Source of the DNA: Pseudomonas sp. NFACC02
GTDB lineage: Bacteria > Pseudomonadota > Gammaproteobacteria > Pseudomonadales > Pseudomonadaceae
NCBI RefSeq assembly: GCF_900110765.1
Contig: NZ_FOEO01000030.1
Span: 1-64,000 of the forward strand
Direction: 5' to 3'
Length of the DNA stretch: 64,000 nt
The notes under the pieces are model-generated. The model had not been told where the DNA came from and did no database searches. It saw only the letters and a program-made list of their open reading frames with translations. This document shows positions 55,818 to 64,000 of this stretch, piece after piece (the first letter of the stretch is position 1; each line of letters opens with the position of its first letter). The position numbers and the translations under genes are program-made.

Positions 55818-56957
55818 TCAGGGCCGGGCAATTCTGCGTGCGCTCAGCACTTGCGCCAGCATCAGAACACCGACACACAACAGGGCGTTCTGAAGCCCGA
55901 TGAGGTGAGCGGCGAACCCAATCAGGGCGGGCCCTAGCAGAATGCCGCAGTAACCGATGCCGGTGATGACCGCGATGGCCAGTCCGGCCGGCATCGCGGT
56001 CTGCGCGCCGACCACCGAGCAATAGACGGGGAACGCGTTTGCCAGTCCGAGCCCGATCAGCGCAAACCCCAGCAGGAACAGCGGCCACGCCTGCAGCAGC
56101 ACCGCCATGGCAAAGCCGACCATGACCAGCACACCACCGCCCATCAACAGCGAGACGGCTCCGAACCGTTTTCTTAACGCGTCTCCGCAAAAGCGCCCGG
56201 CAGCCATGGTCAGGGAAAACACCGCATAGGCGCTCCCGGCAATCGACAGGTCAATCTGATGGGCCCGGTTCAGAAACACCGCGCTCCAGTCGAGCACCGC
56301 ACCTTCGACCAGCAGCGCGATGAAACACAACACGCCCACCACCACGACTTTGACGGACGGCCGGGCGAAAGGCGTCGCGGGATCGTCAGCGCCGTACGGC
56401 AGCAGATGCCGGGCGTGCCACAGCAGCAATCCGCCGACGATCGCCACGACGACCGCAACAGCCACCAATGGCGACGCACCGCCCCACAGCAGGACGCTCA
56501 TCAACAACGCACTGGCAATGCCGCCCAGACTGAACAAGCCATGAAAGCCGGACATCAGCGGGCGCCCATGATCGCGCTCCACCATCAACCCCTGCACGTT
56601 CATCGCAACATCGATGCTGCCCAGCCCTGCGCCAAACAAAGCCAGCGACACGGCCAGCGCCGGTAAAGATGAAAGACTCGCCAGCAAGGGCAACATGCTG
56701 CAGATCAGCGCGCCACCGATCAACGACACGAACCGGCAGCCCTTGCGTGTCGTCAACGCGCCCGCGAGGGGCATCGCCAGCATCGACCCCAGGCCAAAGC
56801 ACAACAGCAGCGCGCCAAGCTGAGCTTCCTCGAGCCCGGCCCGCTCACGCGCGAACGGCACCAGTGGTGCCCAGGCACCCAAGGACATTCCAGACAGCAG
56901 GAATGTCAGGCGGTAACTCCAGAGGTGGACAAGCGTCGGGGCTTTCAAAGGCTGCAC
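55818..56957 (-). CDS. MFS transporter
   Basis: 379 residues, twelve predicted membrane segments in two halves. Repeat motifs include GSMLAMPLAGALTTRKGCR between helices 2 and 3, and GLGLANAFPVYCSV in the second half. It belongs to the branch annotated as sugar or fucose-like MFS permeases. Its start lies 2 bases after the stop of the GH13 gene, so the two are surely co-transcribed and the substrate may be a sugar related to that enzyme. Confidence 0.83.
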   Translation of the reverse strand: MQPLKAPTLVHLWSYRLTFLLSGMSLGAWAPLVPFARERAGLEEAQLGALLLCFGLGSMLAMPLAGALTTRKGCRFVSLIGGALICSMLPLLASLSSLPALAVSLALFGAGLGSIDVAMNVQGLMVERDHGRPLMSGFHGLFSLGGIASALLMSVLLWGGASPLVAVAVVVAIVGGLLLWHARHLLPYGADDPATPFARPSVKVVVVGVLCFIALLVEGAVLDWSAVFLNRAHQIDLSIAGSAYAVFSLTMAAGRFCGDALRKRFGAVSLLMGGGVLVMVGFAMAVLLQAWPLFLLGFALIGLGLANAFPVYCSVVGAQTAMPAGLAIAVITGIGYCGILLGPALIGFAAHLIGLQNALLCVGVLMLAQVLSARRIARP

Positions 56958-56959
56958 GG

Positions 56960-59029
56960 TTACATCATCGGCGAGGCCATGCTCACCACTCGCAATGCCA
57001 GGCCTTCATAAGCGTCGAGGGTAATGGTGAACTCGCCCTCCTCCGTCAGATCGCCTTCGACCCGCTCGTTGATGATGTCCACCACAGGCCCCGGCGCGAT
57101 GCCGGGCAGGTGCAGGGTTTCAACGATGGCTTCAGGACTGAAATTGAGCGCGGTGATCTGCGTGCCTTTCCCGGCAGGGAGCTCATGCACCATGATCAAC
57201 AGACCTGGATGCTCGACGTCCGGAATCAGGATCTGCCGACTGGCAGCGATGTCGTACGCGCGACGCACGGCGAGGATTTTCTTCAATTGCGAGGCGAAGG
57301 AATCCGGGCGTTGCAACTGTTCCACGAGACTGCCGTACAGGGTCGTGGCCCTGGGCATGCCGCCTGTCGAGACATCGGCATCAGGGTCCATGTCGACCAG
57401 GTCGTAGGCGCCCCGGTGAATCCAGCGGGTGTCGCCATCCCCCATCAGATGCGCCACTTGCTCGGCGGGCAGCGGCAAGGCGCCTACCAGGTCCCATCCC
57501 GACAAGGCGAATACACCCGGTTGCATGGCGTTGAACATCACCAGCAGCAGATGGATGTGTTTGATGGTCTCGATGTCCGCCGGGGTAATGCTGTCCAGAT
57601 CACGGATGCCCAGCGCCGCGGTAATGATGCTCGCCGTGGTACAGGACACGCCGTTGGTGACGAACTTGAGGTTGTACGGCGCGTGCTCACCCGCCAGGCG
57701 CTCGTACATTTCCTCGCGGATGTGTTCACGCAGGATGTTGCCCGGGAACGTCTGGCCCATGTAGAGATACTGATCGTGGGCGTGCAGGGTCCAGAAATGC
57801 ACCAGCTCCAGCGTCAACTCGTCATGGTTCTGCAGCGCATGGATCAGCGAGGCCGGGTCGATGCCGAATTCGTGTACCTGGCGGAGCATCAGACGCAGGA
57901 ACTCGGTTCTGCCGGTCAGCAGCGCGTGTTGATAAGCCGGACGGGTGATGAAGTCATAAGACAGGTCGGCACCGCCGTGGGACATGGCGGCGATGTCGTC
58001 GATGGTCAGGTTCAACTCCTGGAAGCTGAAACCACCCGCCTTGCGAATGGCCCCGGCCAGTAACTGGTTGCCGGTGATGGACAGCGGATGGCTTTCGGAC
58101 CATGCCGTGCCGTCGGCCTTGCGCTCGACCCCGAGAAAGCCGTTGGCATCCAGACGCAGCACTCGCGCACCCATCACGTCGATCGCGTGCAGCGCATCGC
58201 CAATGATCATCTGCTGGGCAGCAAAGCTGGGGTCCAGCCAGTTCAGCGAGGGCTGACCTTCCTTGAAGTAATGCAGATACACCCACCGTCGCGCCTTCCC
58301 GTCCACGCCGGTGATCACGGGCGTGGCGCTCCAGTCGGTCTCCTTGACGCCCGGTTCGAAAAAAATCACCCGCTGCAACTGACCGACGATGTAATGCTTG
58401 TCGCGCAGCGCATCGACGGTTGCGGGTGGCAGGTTGATCGCATCGCGCCCGGCGGGGACTTCGGGCAACAGCGCCCAGTCCTCCTCCTTGATTTCAACCA
58501 TGTGGTACAGCCCGGGGTATTCCTCGTAGGCCAGTTCGGCCAGCCGGAAATCCGCGCCCTTGCCGGTGTGAGACGGGATCACGTCGTCGACAATCACGGC
58601 GTTGTGCGCGGCCGCAATACGGCTCAGGTTGAGGAACTGGGCGTCAGTGCCGAGCTCGGCATCCACTTCGAAACTGATGCGGTCGAAGTTGCCATCAATG
58701 CTGGGCGTGCGCTGACGCCCTTTGAGGCCCCCGGAGGCTTTGAGCGGACCGTTATGAATGCCCTGAATGCCGATTTCGGACAACGCGTGCCACAGCGTTT
58801 CATCGCCCAGCGCTTCCAGTACCGAACCACCCTCGCGCGTGATGATCGACGCGGGGTAGGCGGTAAACCACACCGATGCAATGGCGGAGGCATCGCGCGG
58901 CCGGGCCATTGCGTAGGGTCTCTGCCAGAGGCGACCCTGACCACCATAGAGTTTGGCGCGTTGTTTTGCGGCGTTGAGCATCGACTGCTCAACCAGCCAT
59001 TCCACGTACTGCTTGTCCGGTGTGGTCAT
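56960..59029 (-). CDS. GH13 alpha-glucosyltransferase, maltose/trehalose isomerase-like (TreS-like)
   Basis: About 689 residues, a GH13 barrel. Conserved regions appear in order: DDVIPSHTG (region I), VLRLDANGFLG with the nucleophile Asp (II), FSFQELNLTID with a candidate acid Glu (III) and ALQNHDELTL (IV). A C-terminal beta domain follows (TQITALNFSPEAIVETLHL). It resembles the pseudomonad maltose alpha-D-glucosyltransferases but lacks the maltokinase fusion of TreS/Pep2. The ATG at 59029 is chosen by homology. Its ribosome site is weak, and the frame is open for 43 more codons upstream. Confidence 0.78.
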   Translation of the reverse strand: MTTPDKQYVEWLVEQSMLNAAKQRAKLYGGQGRLWQRPYAMARPRDASAIASVWFTAYPASIITREGGSVLEALGDETLWHALSEIGIQGIHNGPLKASGGLKGRQRTPSIDGNFDRISFEVDAELGTDAQFLNLSRIAAAHNAVIVDDVIPSHTGKGADFRLAELAYEEYPGLYHMVEIKEEDWALLPEVPAGRDAINLPPATVDALRDKHYIVGQLQRVIFFEPGVKETDWSATPVITGVDGKARRWVYLHYFKEGQPSLNWLDPSFAAQQMIIGDALHAIDVMGARVLRLDANGFLGVERKADGTAWSESHPLSITGNQLLAGAIRKAGGFSFQELNLTIDDIAAMSHGGADLSYDFITRPAYQHALLTGRTEFLRLMLRQVHEFGIDPASLIHALQNHDELTLELVHFWTLHAHDQYLYMGQTFPGNILREHIREEMYERLAGEHAPYNLKFVTNGVSCTTASIITAALGIRDLDSITPADIETIKHIHLLLVMFNAMQPGVFALSGWDLVGALPLPAEQVAHLMGDGDTRWIHRGAYDLVDMDPDADVSTGGMPRATTLYGSLVEQLQRPDSFASQLKKILAVRRAYDIAASRQILIPDVEHPGLLIMVHELPAGKGTQITALNFSPEAIVETLHLPGIAPGPVVDIINERVEGDLTEEGEFTITLDAYEGLALRVVSMASPMM

Positions 59030-59407
59030 AGGGTCCAGGGTTCCGTCTTCAAATGGGGTTTGGAGAGGCCGCCCCAGGCGCTCATGCGCGGTCGGGACGG
59101 TCCTGTCTACGCCGTTGCTTATGTCTATGAGCGTTGAGCGACGTAAACGTTGCATCAAGAACGGAAATGGTGGGGTTGTCTGGAGAGACTGGACAAATGC
59201 AAGCCTGTGTGGCGCTGATCGCTCTGCGTCCGCGTTGACGCAGAGCGTCAGTCACCGCATTACCACGCGGAGCGTGGGCACGATCAACATAAGGTTGACC
59301 CATTACCTGTAGAAGCGCGCTTGCCCGTGATCTGCCGCGCAGCGTTAGCAAAATCAGGCGACGCGATCATGCCAGGCACACCGCCCGTTACCACGAAAAG
59401 CCCGACC
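59030..59407. repeat. Intergenic REP-like hairpins
   Basis: CGCTCTGCGT (59220-59229) pairs with ACGCAGAGCG (59238-59247), and CCACGC (59263-59268) with GCGTGG (59272-59277). These belong to the same family as the palindrome between mtlG and mtlK. A REP-like GAAGCGCGCTTGCCCG follows near 59312. No gene is seen in this stretch. Confidence 0.6.
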
Positions 59408-60055
59408 TCAATACCGCGCCGCGTTAACGATGAACTCCTGATACCCGGAAAAGATCACATACACCGCGAAATAGCAGAAAATCGCCGCAGACACCCAATA
59501 GGACACCTTCAGCAGCTTGTCGCCCAGCAAGCGCCCGCCATGACTGGCCGCGAAACAGATGAACGCACACCACGCCACACCTGCACTGAAAAAGCCCGAG
59601 AGAAACAACGCCGTGCTCAGGCTGCCATGCCCACCCGCCCGGGAAATCAGGGTGCCGCCCACGGCAGCAAACCACAGAATGGCGGTAGGCGATGACACCG
59701 CCAGGAACACGCCCCGCGAGAACTCCCTGAGCCCTGAACGATTGTCGACGTCACCGGCCACCGCCAGCCCGCTGTGACTGCTCATCGCCGACATCACCAT
59801 TTTCACTGCAAAGCCGATCAACAGCACCGAACCGCCAATCCACAGCGCCCACCGCACCCACTCGTATTGCAGCAGTACGGTCATCCCGGCCAACGCCAGA
59901 ATCGCGTAGAACAGGTCGCCAAAGCACGTTCCCAAACCCAGCCAGAACCCTTGCAGGTAGCCGCGCTGCATGGCGAGCGTGATCATGGCGATGTTGGCCA
60001 CGCCAATGTCCAGGCACAGGGAAAGGCTCAGCAAAAAGCCGCTGGTAAACTCCAT
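59408..60055 (-). CDS. LysE-family amino acid exporter
   Basis: 215 residues, six predicted membrane segments, the normal RhtB/LysE length. The N-terminal GFLLSLSLCLDIGVANIAMI and the GTCFGDLFYAILALAG segment after helix 1 fit the family, although the usual PGP motif is replaced by LDIG. Divergent from a MocR regulator with 306 bases between them, suggesting regulation by it. Confidence 0.83.
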   Translation of the reverse strand: MEFTSGFLLSLSLCLDIGVANIAMITLAMQRGYLQGFWLGLGTCFGDLFYAILALAGMTVLLQYEWVRWALWIGGSVLLIGFAVKMVMSAMSSHSGLAVAGDVDNRSGLREFSRGVFLAVSSPTAILWFAAVGGTLISRAGGHGSLSTALFLSGFFSAGVAWCAFICFAASHGGRLLGDKLLKVSYWVSAAIFCYFAVYVIFSGYQEFIVNAARY

Positions 60056-60361
60056 GTTTGATATCCGTCGAAAACCGATGTGTGGGGGCGAATTAAAAAA
60101 CAGCGCGCAGGATAGCGGGATCGCGTGATTTTGCCGACCCGATTCCAAGAGCTTTTTTGTCGCGACGCCTGCGTCAGACATTAACGACCCAGCCGGAAAC
60201 GCACGATGGCCAATCCCGGGGGTTTTCACCTGACCAACGCGGCCCAGACAGGAGACCAATTCCCGGTTTTTTCACTGCGCAGCTATACCGCTTCGATGGC
60301 CGCTGACTAGAATCCCTCATCTTGTTGGGTCAACGTCGCTCATCGTGTTCGGGAACCGCTC
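60056..60361. promoter_or_regulatory. Divergent intergenic region lysE-like / mocR-like
   Basis: 306 bases without a gene. Both promoters and the MocR binding site should lie here. I see no direct repeat or dyad strong enough to call. Confidence 0.4.
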
Positions 60362-61843
60362 GTGGAACTTCATATCGTCATTCATGGCCGCAAAGACCTG
60401 GCGAACCAGCTGTATGAGCAGTTGCGCGACAACATCGAATCAGGACGCCTGGCCGCCGGCGTTCAACTGCCGCCCAGCCGTTTGCTCGCCGCGCAACTGG
60501 GCCTGTCGCGCAAGACCATTTCAGACACGTACAGCCGTCTCGCCTACGAGAACTATCTGGTTGGCAAGATCGGCAGCGGCACGTTCGTCAATGCCCTGCA
60601 TACGCCAACTCAGCGTCAACGGCCGTCTTCGGAACTCGCAAGCGCCGCCCGGGTAAAGAAATGGCAGGACGTCTCCCTGCCGCTGCGGCACCCGACGCGA
60701 GAGGGCACGCTGCGCTACGACTTTCTCGGTGGAGCCACCGGCAAGACCCAGTTTCCCCATGATGAGTGGCGGCGTTGCACGCAGTACGCGTTGCGGCAGA
60801 TGTCTCAGGCCCGTGGTTTTTACAGCCAGCCGGAAGGCTTGCCGCCATTGCGCAGTGCTATCGCGGGTCACATCGCGTTCGCCCGTGGTGTGAAATGCAG
60901 CGCCGATGACATTGTGGTGTGCAACGGCGCGCAACAGGCGCTCGACTTGATCGCCAGGGTACTGATCGAACCCGGTTGTACCGTTGCCATGGAAGACCCC
61001 GGCTATACGCCGGCGCGTCTGTTGTTCGCGGCGCAAGGCGCCAGGGTGGTCAGCGTACCGGTGGACAGCGAAGGCATCGTAGTCGAACTGATTCCTGAAA
61101 ACGCCCATGCGATCTACGTCACGCCGTCACATCAAATGCCATTGGGCATGCCCATGAGCCTTGCGCGCCGTGAGGCCCTGCTGGAAAAAGCCAATCGCAT
61201 CGGCGCGATCATCATTGAAGATGACTACGACAGCGAGTTTCGCTACGAAGGCCGCCCGACCGATTCCCTGCAAAGCATGGATCGGCTGGGCGTCGTGGCT
61301 TATGTCGGCACGTTCTCCAAAACCTTGCTGCCCGAGTTGAGACTGGGCTATGCCGTACTGCCGCAGGCCATTTTTGAAGCGGTCATCAAGGCCAGGCAAC
61401 TGACGGACTGGCACACCTGCACCTTGCCGCAATGGGCGCTGACGAAATTCATCACCGACGGTCTTTTGAACAAACATATTCGTCGCTGCCATTCCATTTA
61501 CGCCAGCCGTCGCGAGCGCATTCTGGCGCGAGTTTCGGGGGATCTTTCGCCGTGGATGGAGGCGATTCCATCGACAGCCGGGTTCCACATGGCGGTGATG
61601 TTCAAGGTGCCGGTCAATCTGCCGTTGTTAGTCGCCTCGGCGCGCAGGATTGAGATCGGACTGCACCCTTTGACCGGGTTCTTTGCCGACACCCTGCCAC
61701 GCGACGGTCTGATTTTCGGGTTTGGCGCGATCGAAACGCTGGACATCGACCCAGCGCTGGATCGGCTGCGCGATGTGCTGAGCCAGATCACTGTCGACAT
61801 TGGGGCCGAGGTGACAAGCGTTGCGCGTGACGCTTCCCGCTAG
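60362..61843 (+). CDS. MocR-family (GntR-aminotransferase fusion) regulator
   Basis: 493 residues from a GTG start. N-terminal GntR winged helix (about 1-75; LYEQLRDNIESGRLAAG, then LPPSRLLAAQLGLSRKTI) fused to a fold-type I aminotransferase domain. The PLP Lys is in TFSKTLLPELRLGY, with IIEDDYDSEFRY before it. MocR proteins use PLP or a PLP-amino-acid adduct as the signal. The divergent LysE exporter is the likely target. Confidence 0.9.
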   Translation: MELHIVIHGRKDLANQLYEQLRDNIESGRLAAGVQLPPSRLLAAQLGLSRKTISDTYSRLAYENYLVGKIGSGTFVNALHTPTQRQRPSSELASAARVKKWQDVSLPLRHPTREGTLRYDFLGGATGKTQFPHDEWRRCTQYALRQMSQARGFYSQPEGLPPLRSAIAGHIAFARGVKCSADDIVVCNGAQQALDLIARVLIEPGCTVAMEDPGYTPARLLFAAQGARVVSVPVDSEGIVVELIPENAHAIYVTPSHQMPLGMPMSLARREALLEKANRIGAIIIEDDYDSEFRYEGRPTDSLQSMDRLGVVAYVGTFSKTLLPELRLGYAVLPQAIFEAVIKARQLTDWHTCTLPQWALTKFITDGLLNKHIRRCHSIYASRRERILARVSGDLSPWMEAIPSTAGFHMAVMFKVPVNLPLLVASARRIEIGLHPLTGFFADTLPRDGLIFGFGAIETLDIDPALDRLRDVLSQITVDIGAEVTSVARDASR

Positions 61844-61970
61844 CCAATCCCGAGGAACATCGAGCGGCCATTGATTGACGGTAGGCAGCGCGATGGAACT
61901 TCCACCGCGCTTACCTGCCGACTACAGAGGTGCCGGACACGTCGTCCGCTGAATACAGGAGGCTTTTCAC

Positions 61971-63077
61971 ATGCCTGACTCAAACGGCAAGGTTCGCTAC
62001 GCAGTGGTCGCCGGGGGCTGGATTTCCCAAGGTGCATTCATGCCGGGACTGGAGCAGACCGATAACTCCGTGATGACTGCATTGGTGACCGGCGACCCGG
62101 TGAAGGCCGACGAACTCGCCGCACTGTATGACCTCAAAAGCTATCATTACGACGAATTCCAGACCTTGCTGACCTCGGGTGAGATCGACGCGATCTACCT
62201 GGCGACCCCGAATTTTCGTCACCGTGAATTCGCCGTGCCGGCGCTGGAGGCCGGCATCCATGTGCTGCTCGAGAAACCGATGGCAGCCAACGAAGAGGAC
62301 TGCCTGGCCATTGCCGAAGCCGCCAAACGCTCCGGCGCAAAACTGATGGTCGCTTATCGTTTGCACTTCGAGCCCGGCACGGTCGAGATGGTGAGTCGTG
62401 TCAGGGCCGGCGACATCGGCGACCCACGGCTGTTTACCGCCACGTTCGCTCAGACGACCGATCCCGCGAATCACCGCATGCAGAGTGGGTTCGATGCAGG
62501 CCCTGTCGCCGATATGGGCCCCTACCCGATCAACGCCGTGCGCACCCTGTTCGCTGCCGAACCGCTGGAAGTGTACGCCGTGGGCAGCAAGACGCCCGGG
62601 CGTGAAATCAACACGTTCGACACGGTCAACGTCACCCTGCGCTTTGCCGAAGAACGCCTGGCGACGTTTACCGTCAGCTACAGCCTGCCGTCCACTGAAC
62701 GCTTCCAGTTGATCGGCACGCGGGGTGAGTTCGAGGCCTCGCCGTGCTTCGGTTTTGGCGAGGGCGTGGCGATCACGTACCGCGCGATCATCGACGGCAC
62801 CACCACCGAACACAGTCACCCGGTCGTCGATCAGTTTGGCGGAGAGACTCAGTACTTCTCTGACTGCATCTTGCAAAACCGCGAACCTGAGCCCGATGGC
62901 GACGAAGGCTGGCGCGATGTTCGGGTGGTCGAGGCTGTCGAGCGCGCGTTGATCACCGGCAAGCCGCAAAAACTGGACCCGCTGCCCGAGCGGCCGGGTA
63001 TCGGTATCGAACAGGCGCGTCGTCTGCCATTGGCCAAGGTGCCGCCGTATATCAATACCGATGAGCCTAACGCCTAA
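61971..63077 (+). CDS. Gfo/Idh/MocA-family oxidoreductase
   Basis: 368 residues. The N-terminal Rossmann domain starts VRYAVVAGGWISQGAF, a slightly unusual form of the GxGxxG motif. The conserved LEKPMAANEEDC with its catalytic EKP Lys and the C-terminal domain segment DMGPYPINAVRTLF follow. It should oxidise or reduce a sugar or inositol derivative with NAD(P). AGGAGG precedes the ATG. The next gene, an aldehyde dehydrogenase, is in the same direction after 255 bases. Confidence 0.88.
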   Translation: MPDSNGKVRYAVVAGGWISQGAFMPGLEQTDNSVMTALVTGDPVKADELAALYDLKSYHYDEFQTLLTSGEIDAIYLATPNFRHREFAVPALEAGIHVLLEKPMAANEEDCLAIAEAAKRSGAKLMVAYRLHFEPGTVEMVSRVRAGDIGDPRLFTATFAQTTDPANHRMQSGFDAGPVADMGPYPINAVRTLFAAEPLEVYAVGSKTPGREINTFDTVNVTLRFAEERLATFTVSYSLPSTERFQLIGTRGEFEASPCFGFGEGVAITYRAIIDGTTTEHSHPVVDQFGGETQYFSDCILQNREPEPDGDEGWRDVRVVEAVERALITGKPQKLDPLPERPGIGIEQARRLPLAKVPPYINTDEPNA

Positions 63078-63332
63078 GCAAACGCGCCCATGGGGAGCCA
63101 TTGTGCGCGAAGCGACCTGTTTAAAGGCCCTTCGCGTGCACGCTCGCTCCCCCATCGCCAAGCGTGGTTTCCCGGACTTCCCATGCCTTGCGAGTGAAAA
63201 AATGCAGTTGTATGATGTCTGTCAACAATCGATAACCCTTGGGCTATCGTCGCGTAGCTTCATATAACGACCGCGATTCTCTGTCAGGCGCATCGCCTGA
63301 CCGTTTCGACCCAAAAATAACAGGAGAAGCAG

Positions 63333-64000
63333 ATGCCTACCGTTCTCGGCCAGAACTTCATCGGCGGCGCCCGCAGTGGCCTCGGCGAAGCACGCCACAA
63401 GAGCCTCGATGCCACTACTGGCGAAGCCCTGCCTTACACCTTTTACCAAGCCACTGACGGCGAAATCGACGCCGCAGCCCTGGCGGCCAAAGAAGCTTTA
63501 GCTGAATTCCGTCAGCTAAGCCCGGCGCGCCGCGCGGAGTTCCTCGACGCCATCGCGGACGAACTCGACGCACTGGGTGATGATTTCGTCGCCCTCGTTT
63601 GCCAGGAAACCGCGCTGCCGGCCGGTCGTATCCAGGGAGAACGCGGCCGTACCAGTGGCCAGATGCGCCTGTTCGCGAAAATCCTTCGGCGCGGCGACTT
63701 CCTGGGGGCTCGCATCGACCTGGCCCTGCCTGATCGCAAGCCGCTGCCACGCGTTGACTTGCGTCAGCAGCGCATCGGTGTCGGTCCAATAGCCGTGTTC
63801 GGCGCCAGTAACTTCCCTCTGGCGTTCTCTACCGCCGGCGGTGATACCGCGTCGGCACTGGCCGCCGGTTGCCCGGTGGTGGTCAAAGCGCACAGTGGTC
63901 ACATGGCGACGGCGGATCTGGTCGGCCAGGCCATCGTTCGCGCCGCTGAAAAAACCGGCATGCCGAAAGGCGTGTTCAACATGATCTTTGGTAGCGGCGT
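63333..64000 (+). CDS. Aldehyde dehydrogenase, 2-oxoglutarate-semialdehyde type (partial)
   Basis: At least 222 residues, cut by the window end. It begins MPTVLGQNFIGGARS and has the cofactor-binding PIAVFGASNFPLAFSTAGGDTASALAAGCPVVVKAHSGH, which is typical of the NADP-linked aldehyde dehydrogenases that oxidise 2-oxoglutarate semialdehyde in pentose and hexarate breakdown. AGGAGAAGCAG lies just before the ATG. The catalytic Cys and Glu lie beyond the window. With the Gfo/Idh/MocA gene upstream it suggests a sugar-acid catabolic locus continuing to the right. Confidence 0.85.
   Translation, partial: MPTVLGQNFIGGARSGLGEARHKSLDATTGEALPYTFYQATDGEIDAAALAAKEALAEFRQLSPARRAEFLDAIADELDALGDDFVALVCQETALPAGRIQGERGRTSGQMRLFAKILRRGDFLGARIDLALPDRKPLPRVDLRQQRIGVGPIAVFGASNFPLAFSTAGGDTASALAAGCPVVVKAHSGHMATADLVGQAIVRAAEKTGMPKGVFNMIFGSG

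Overview
The window looks like chromosome from a fluorescent Pseudomonas (P. fluorescens/P. putida lineage). It is visibly GC-rich and carries the P. fluorescens-type mannitol operon, Pseudomonas REP/REPIN repeats, a BdlA-like chemoreceptor and typical pseudomonad housekeeping genes. No rRNA, tRNA, CRISPR array or prophage was seen. The only mobile DNA is the 5' end of an IS110-family transposase at the left edge. All functions below are read from sequence motifs without database searches.

Layout. 1-405: IS110 end plus a REP palindrome. 406-9053: a signalling block on the minus strand (CHASE3-GAF hybrid kinase with three receiver domains, CheR, CheB, REC-kinase, single-domain regulator), with a second single-domain regulator and a glycosyltransferase leaving divergently. 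9076-10486: hicAB toxin-antitoxin and a lone cobF. 10634-20239: mannitol/arabitol/glucitol operon mtlR-EFGK-D-Y-Z (regulator, ABC importer, dehydrogenase, two sugar kinases). 20354-25773: redox and electrophile genes (azoreductase, an HxlR regulator facing a QorB-like reductase, RcnB-like protein, AEC carrier, SDR, LysR). 25808-28369: a bufferin-type RiPP operon (precursor, MNIO enzyme, DUF2063 partner, DoxX) behind a motif matching an ECF sigma-F promoter. 28444-39775: GMC dehydrogenase pair, BdlA-like receptor, gloA, serine hydrolase, ilvE, MBL protein, HDOD protein, sirtuin, DUF2817 protein. 39776-41010: a 1.2-kb stretch with no convincing large gene. 41011-51731: tonB-exbB-exbD, a TonB-dependent receptor and yejABEF in one orientation. 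51824-52134: tandem 140-bp repeats. 52248-64000: UPF0718 permease, selU-selD, MFS plus TreS-like GH13 enzyme, LysE exporter facing a MocR regulator, a Gfo/Idh/MocA oxidoreductase and an aldehyde dehydrogenase cut by the window edge.

How the parts work together. The mtl genes take up polyols, oxidise them to ketoses and phosphorylate these. The bufferin operon should make a secreted or periplasmic, copper-binding modified peptide with its own modification enzymes. The tonB-to-yejF block encodes energy coupling, an outer-membrane gate, a periplasmic binder and an inner-membrane ABC importer, so it could carry one peptide-like ligand across both membranes. The signalling block combines chemotaxis-type methyltransferase/methylesterase genes with phosphorelay proteins but has no receptor or CheA nearby.

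The two loci most worth attention are the bufferin operon with its sigma-F-like promoter and the self-contained TonB/Yej import locus.
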